The notes under the pieces: model-generated
Told to the model about the DNA's origin: nothing
Seen by the model: only the letters and a program-made list of their open reading frames with translations
Databases searched by the model: none
DNA from: Baylisascaris procyonis
Taxonomy: Eukaryota > Nematoda > Chromadorea > Rhabditida > Ascarididae
DNA length: 64,000 nucleotides
Assembly: GCA_037389465.1 (NCBI GenBank)
Contig: JAZARR010000089.1
Coordinates: forward strand, 2,170,001-2,234,000
Direction of reading: 5' to 3'
Shown: one piece after another, positions 63,131 to 64,000 of the stretch
Layout: each line of letters opens with the position of its first letter
Position numbering within the stretch: the stretch's first letter is position 1
Position numbers and translations under genes: made by a program

Positions 63131-64000
63131 CCGGTGTGCAATCCTCACTTGAAACTAGCAGTAATGCTGCATAAGCAATGCGCCTTATAAGATTGTATAA
63201 GTGCATATTTTATGCGCAAGAAAGTTGTGCCAAGCGAACGAAATTATGCTCTTATGCACTTTGAAATGGCCAGCCTTCGATCGATGCACCACCATCTACG
63301 CATCGTTCTCTCAATCAACTCATGAGGTACCCCCTTATGTGAATATTTGCTTCCTTCTATATTCTTTGTTTTCTCTTCGTTATTCATTTTTACATTGTGA
63401 CGCGAAACACATTGTGCTTCCGGTGTTAGATCTCTGTATATATACATATGTGTTTGCGTATAGTGTAGGTTTCTTTTCTTCTAAAACAGCATCGCTTATT
63501 TAATTTTATTCTATCACCTAATCACACATATGTTTCAAATATGAAGCAGACATTTGAGCTTTATCAAATAGTCGTCATTACATTTTCTGATTTTGGTGGT
63601 AATGTGCAGAAGGCAGATAAGATATGCCAGCAGGTATTGTTTTGTAGAATGTCTTGCTTAATACGATATCACATCAGTTAGCTTGTATCAGTGGAATGCG
63701 CCTATGTTTTGGAATTTGTTCATTTTCGACAGTGATCTTGATAAAATCGAATCTACTGATAATGTTTGATACCTTTATTTCGTTTAAACTTTGGAAACCT
63801 AAAAAATGGATAAGAGAATTTTTTCAGTATGGAATCGAGTGGAAAATACTATCATACAGTTATGAATGACGTCATGTGGATATTATTTTTCTCTACTTAA
63901 ACTAGAATAGTAGAATGATTTACATTGCAGAGCAATGCATAACGCAAGTTGAATGATTGCGAATGAGGGAATGAAATACGACACGATTAGTTGGTAATCC
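63131..64000 (+). other. Right edge with small exon-like pieces
   Basis: Segments between plausible splice sites: 63274-63326 (GGCCAG to GAG|GTACCC, frame PSIDAPPSTHRSLNQLM), 63610-63633 (GTGCAG to CAG|GTATTG, KADKICQQ), and 63828-63869 after AATTTTTTCAG (YGIEWKILSYSYE, stop). They suggest a gene running on the plus strand here but cannot be assembled with confidence. Confidence 0.25.

Overview
The window looks like nuclear DNA of an invertebrate, most probably a nematode. It is very AT-rich (roughly 30% G+C by eye) and full of TA and TTTA microsatellites. Its one confidently recognised gene is split into nine small exons by introns with animal-type GT..AG borders, several preceded by nematode-like TTTCAG, TTGCAG or TTTTAG acceptors. 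No bacterial operons, CRISPR array, tRNA, rRNA or intact transposase was recognised. The species call is inference; a spirurid (clade III) nematode would fit the composition and intron sizes.

The anchor is a plus-strand gene for cytosolic NAD+-dependent glycerol-3-phosphate dehydrogenase, from the ATG at 10374 to the stop at 20997. Nine exons join in phase to a 354-residue protein. It carries the GSGNWG dinucleotide fold, the VVPHQF segment, the SLIK and GALKN lysines, the family signature across the exon 5/6 junction, and [10 protein letters not shown] likely splice-leader acceptor lies 121 bp upstream of the ATG. A second 3' exon at 22391-22538 is in the right phase to replace exon 9, which would give a 369-residue isoform with a different C-terminus. 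Intron 3 (5.1 kb) holds GC-rich islands with phase-0 open frames that might be alternative or nested exons.

Outside this gene there is no second gene I can name. Several short plus-strand segments have good splice borders, an open frame and raised G+C, and may be exons of unrecognised genes: near 7.4-8.2 kb, 27.3 kb, 43.9 kb, 47.9 kb, 55.5 kb and 58.5 kb. The densest group is at 62.0-63.1 kb, where exon pieces join in phase with short introns. Head-to-head open frames lie at 39.8-40.2 kb, the plus-strand one built on a 24-bp (8-codon) repeat. All of these are low-confidence calls.

Repeats are prominent: a 124-bp inverted repeat with about 96% arm identity just downstream of the dehydrogenase gene (23271-23763), paired 18-bp TAACA-N8-TGTTA modules at 24.5 and 61.85 kb, compound (TA)n-(TTTA)n microsatellites, a 122-bp uninterrupted TA tract, degenerate tandem repeats at 17.5, 40.1, 45.0 and 56.8 kb, and several G- or C-run tracts. 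The octamer ATGCAAAT/ATTTGCAT appears clearly more often than composition predicts.
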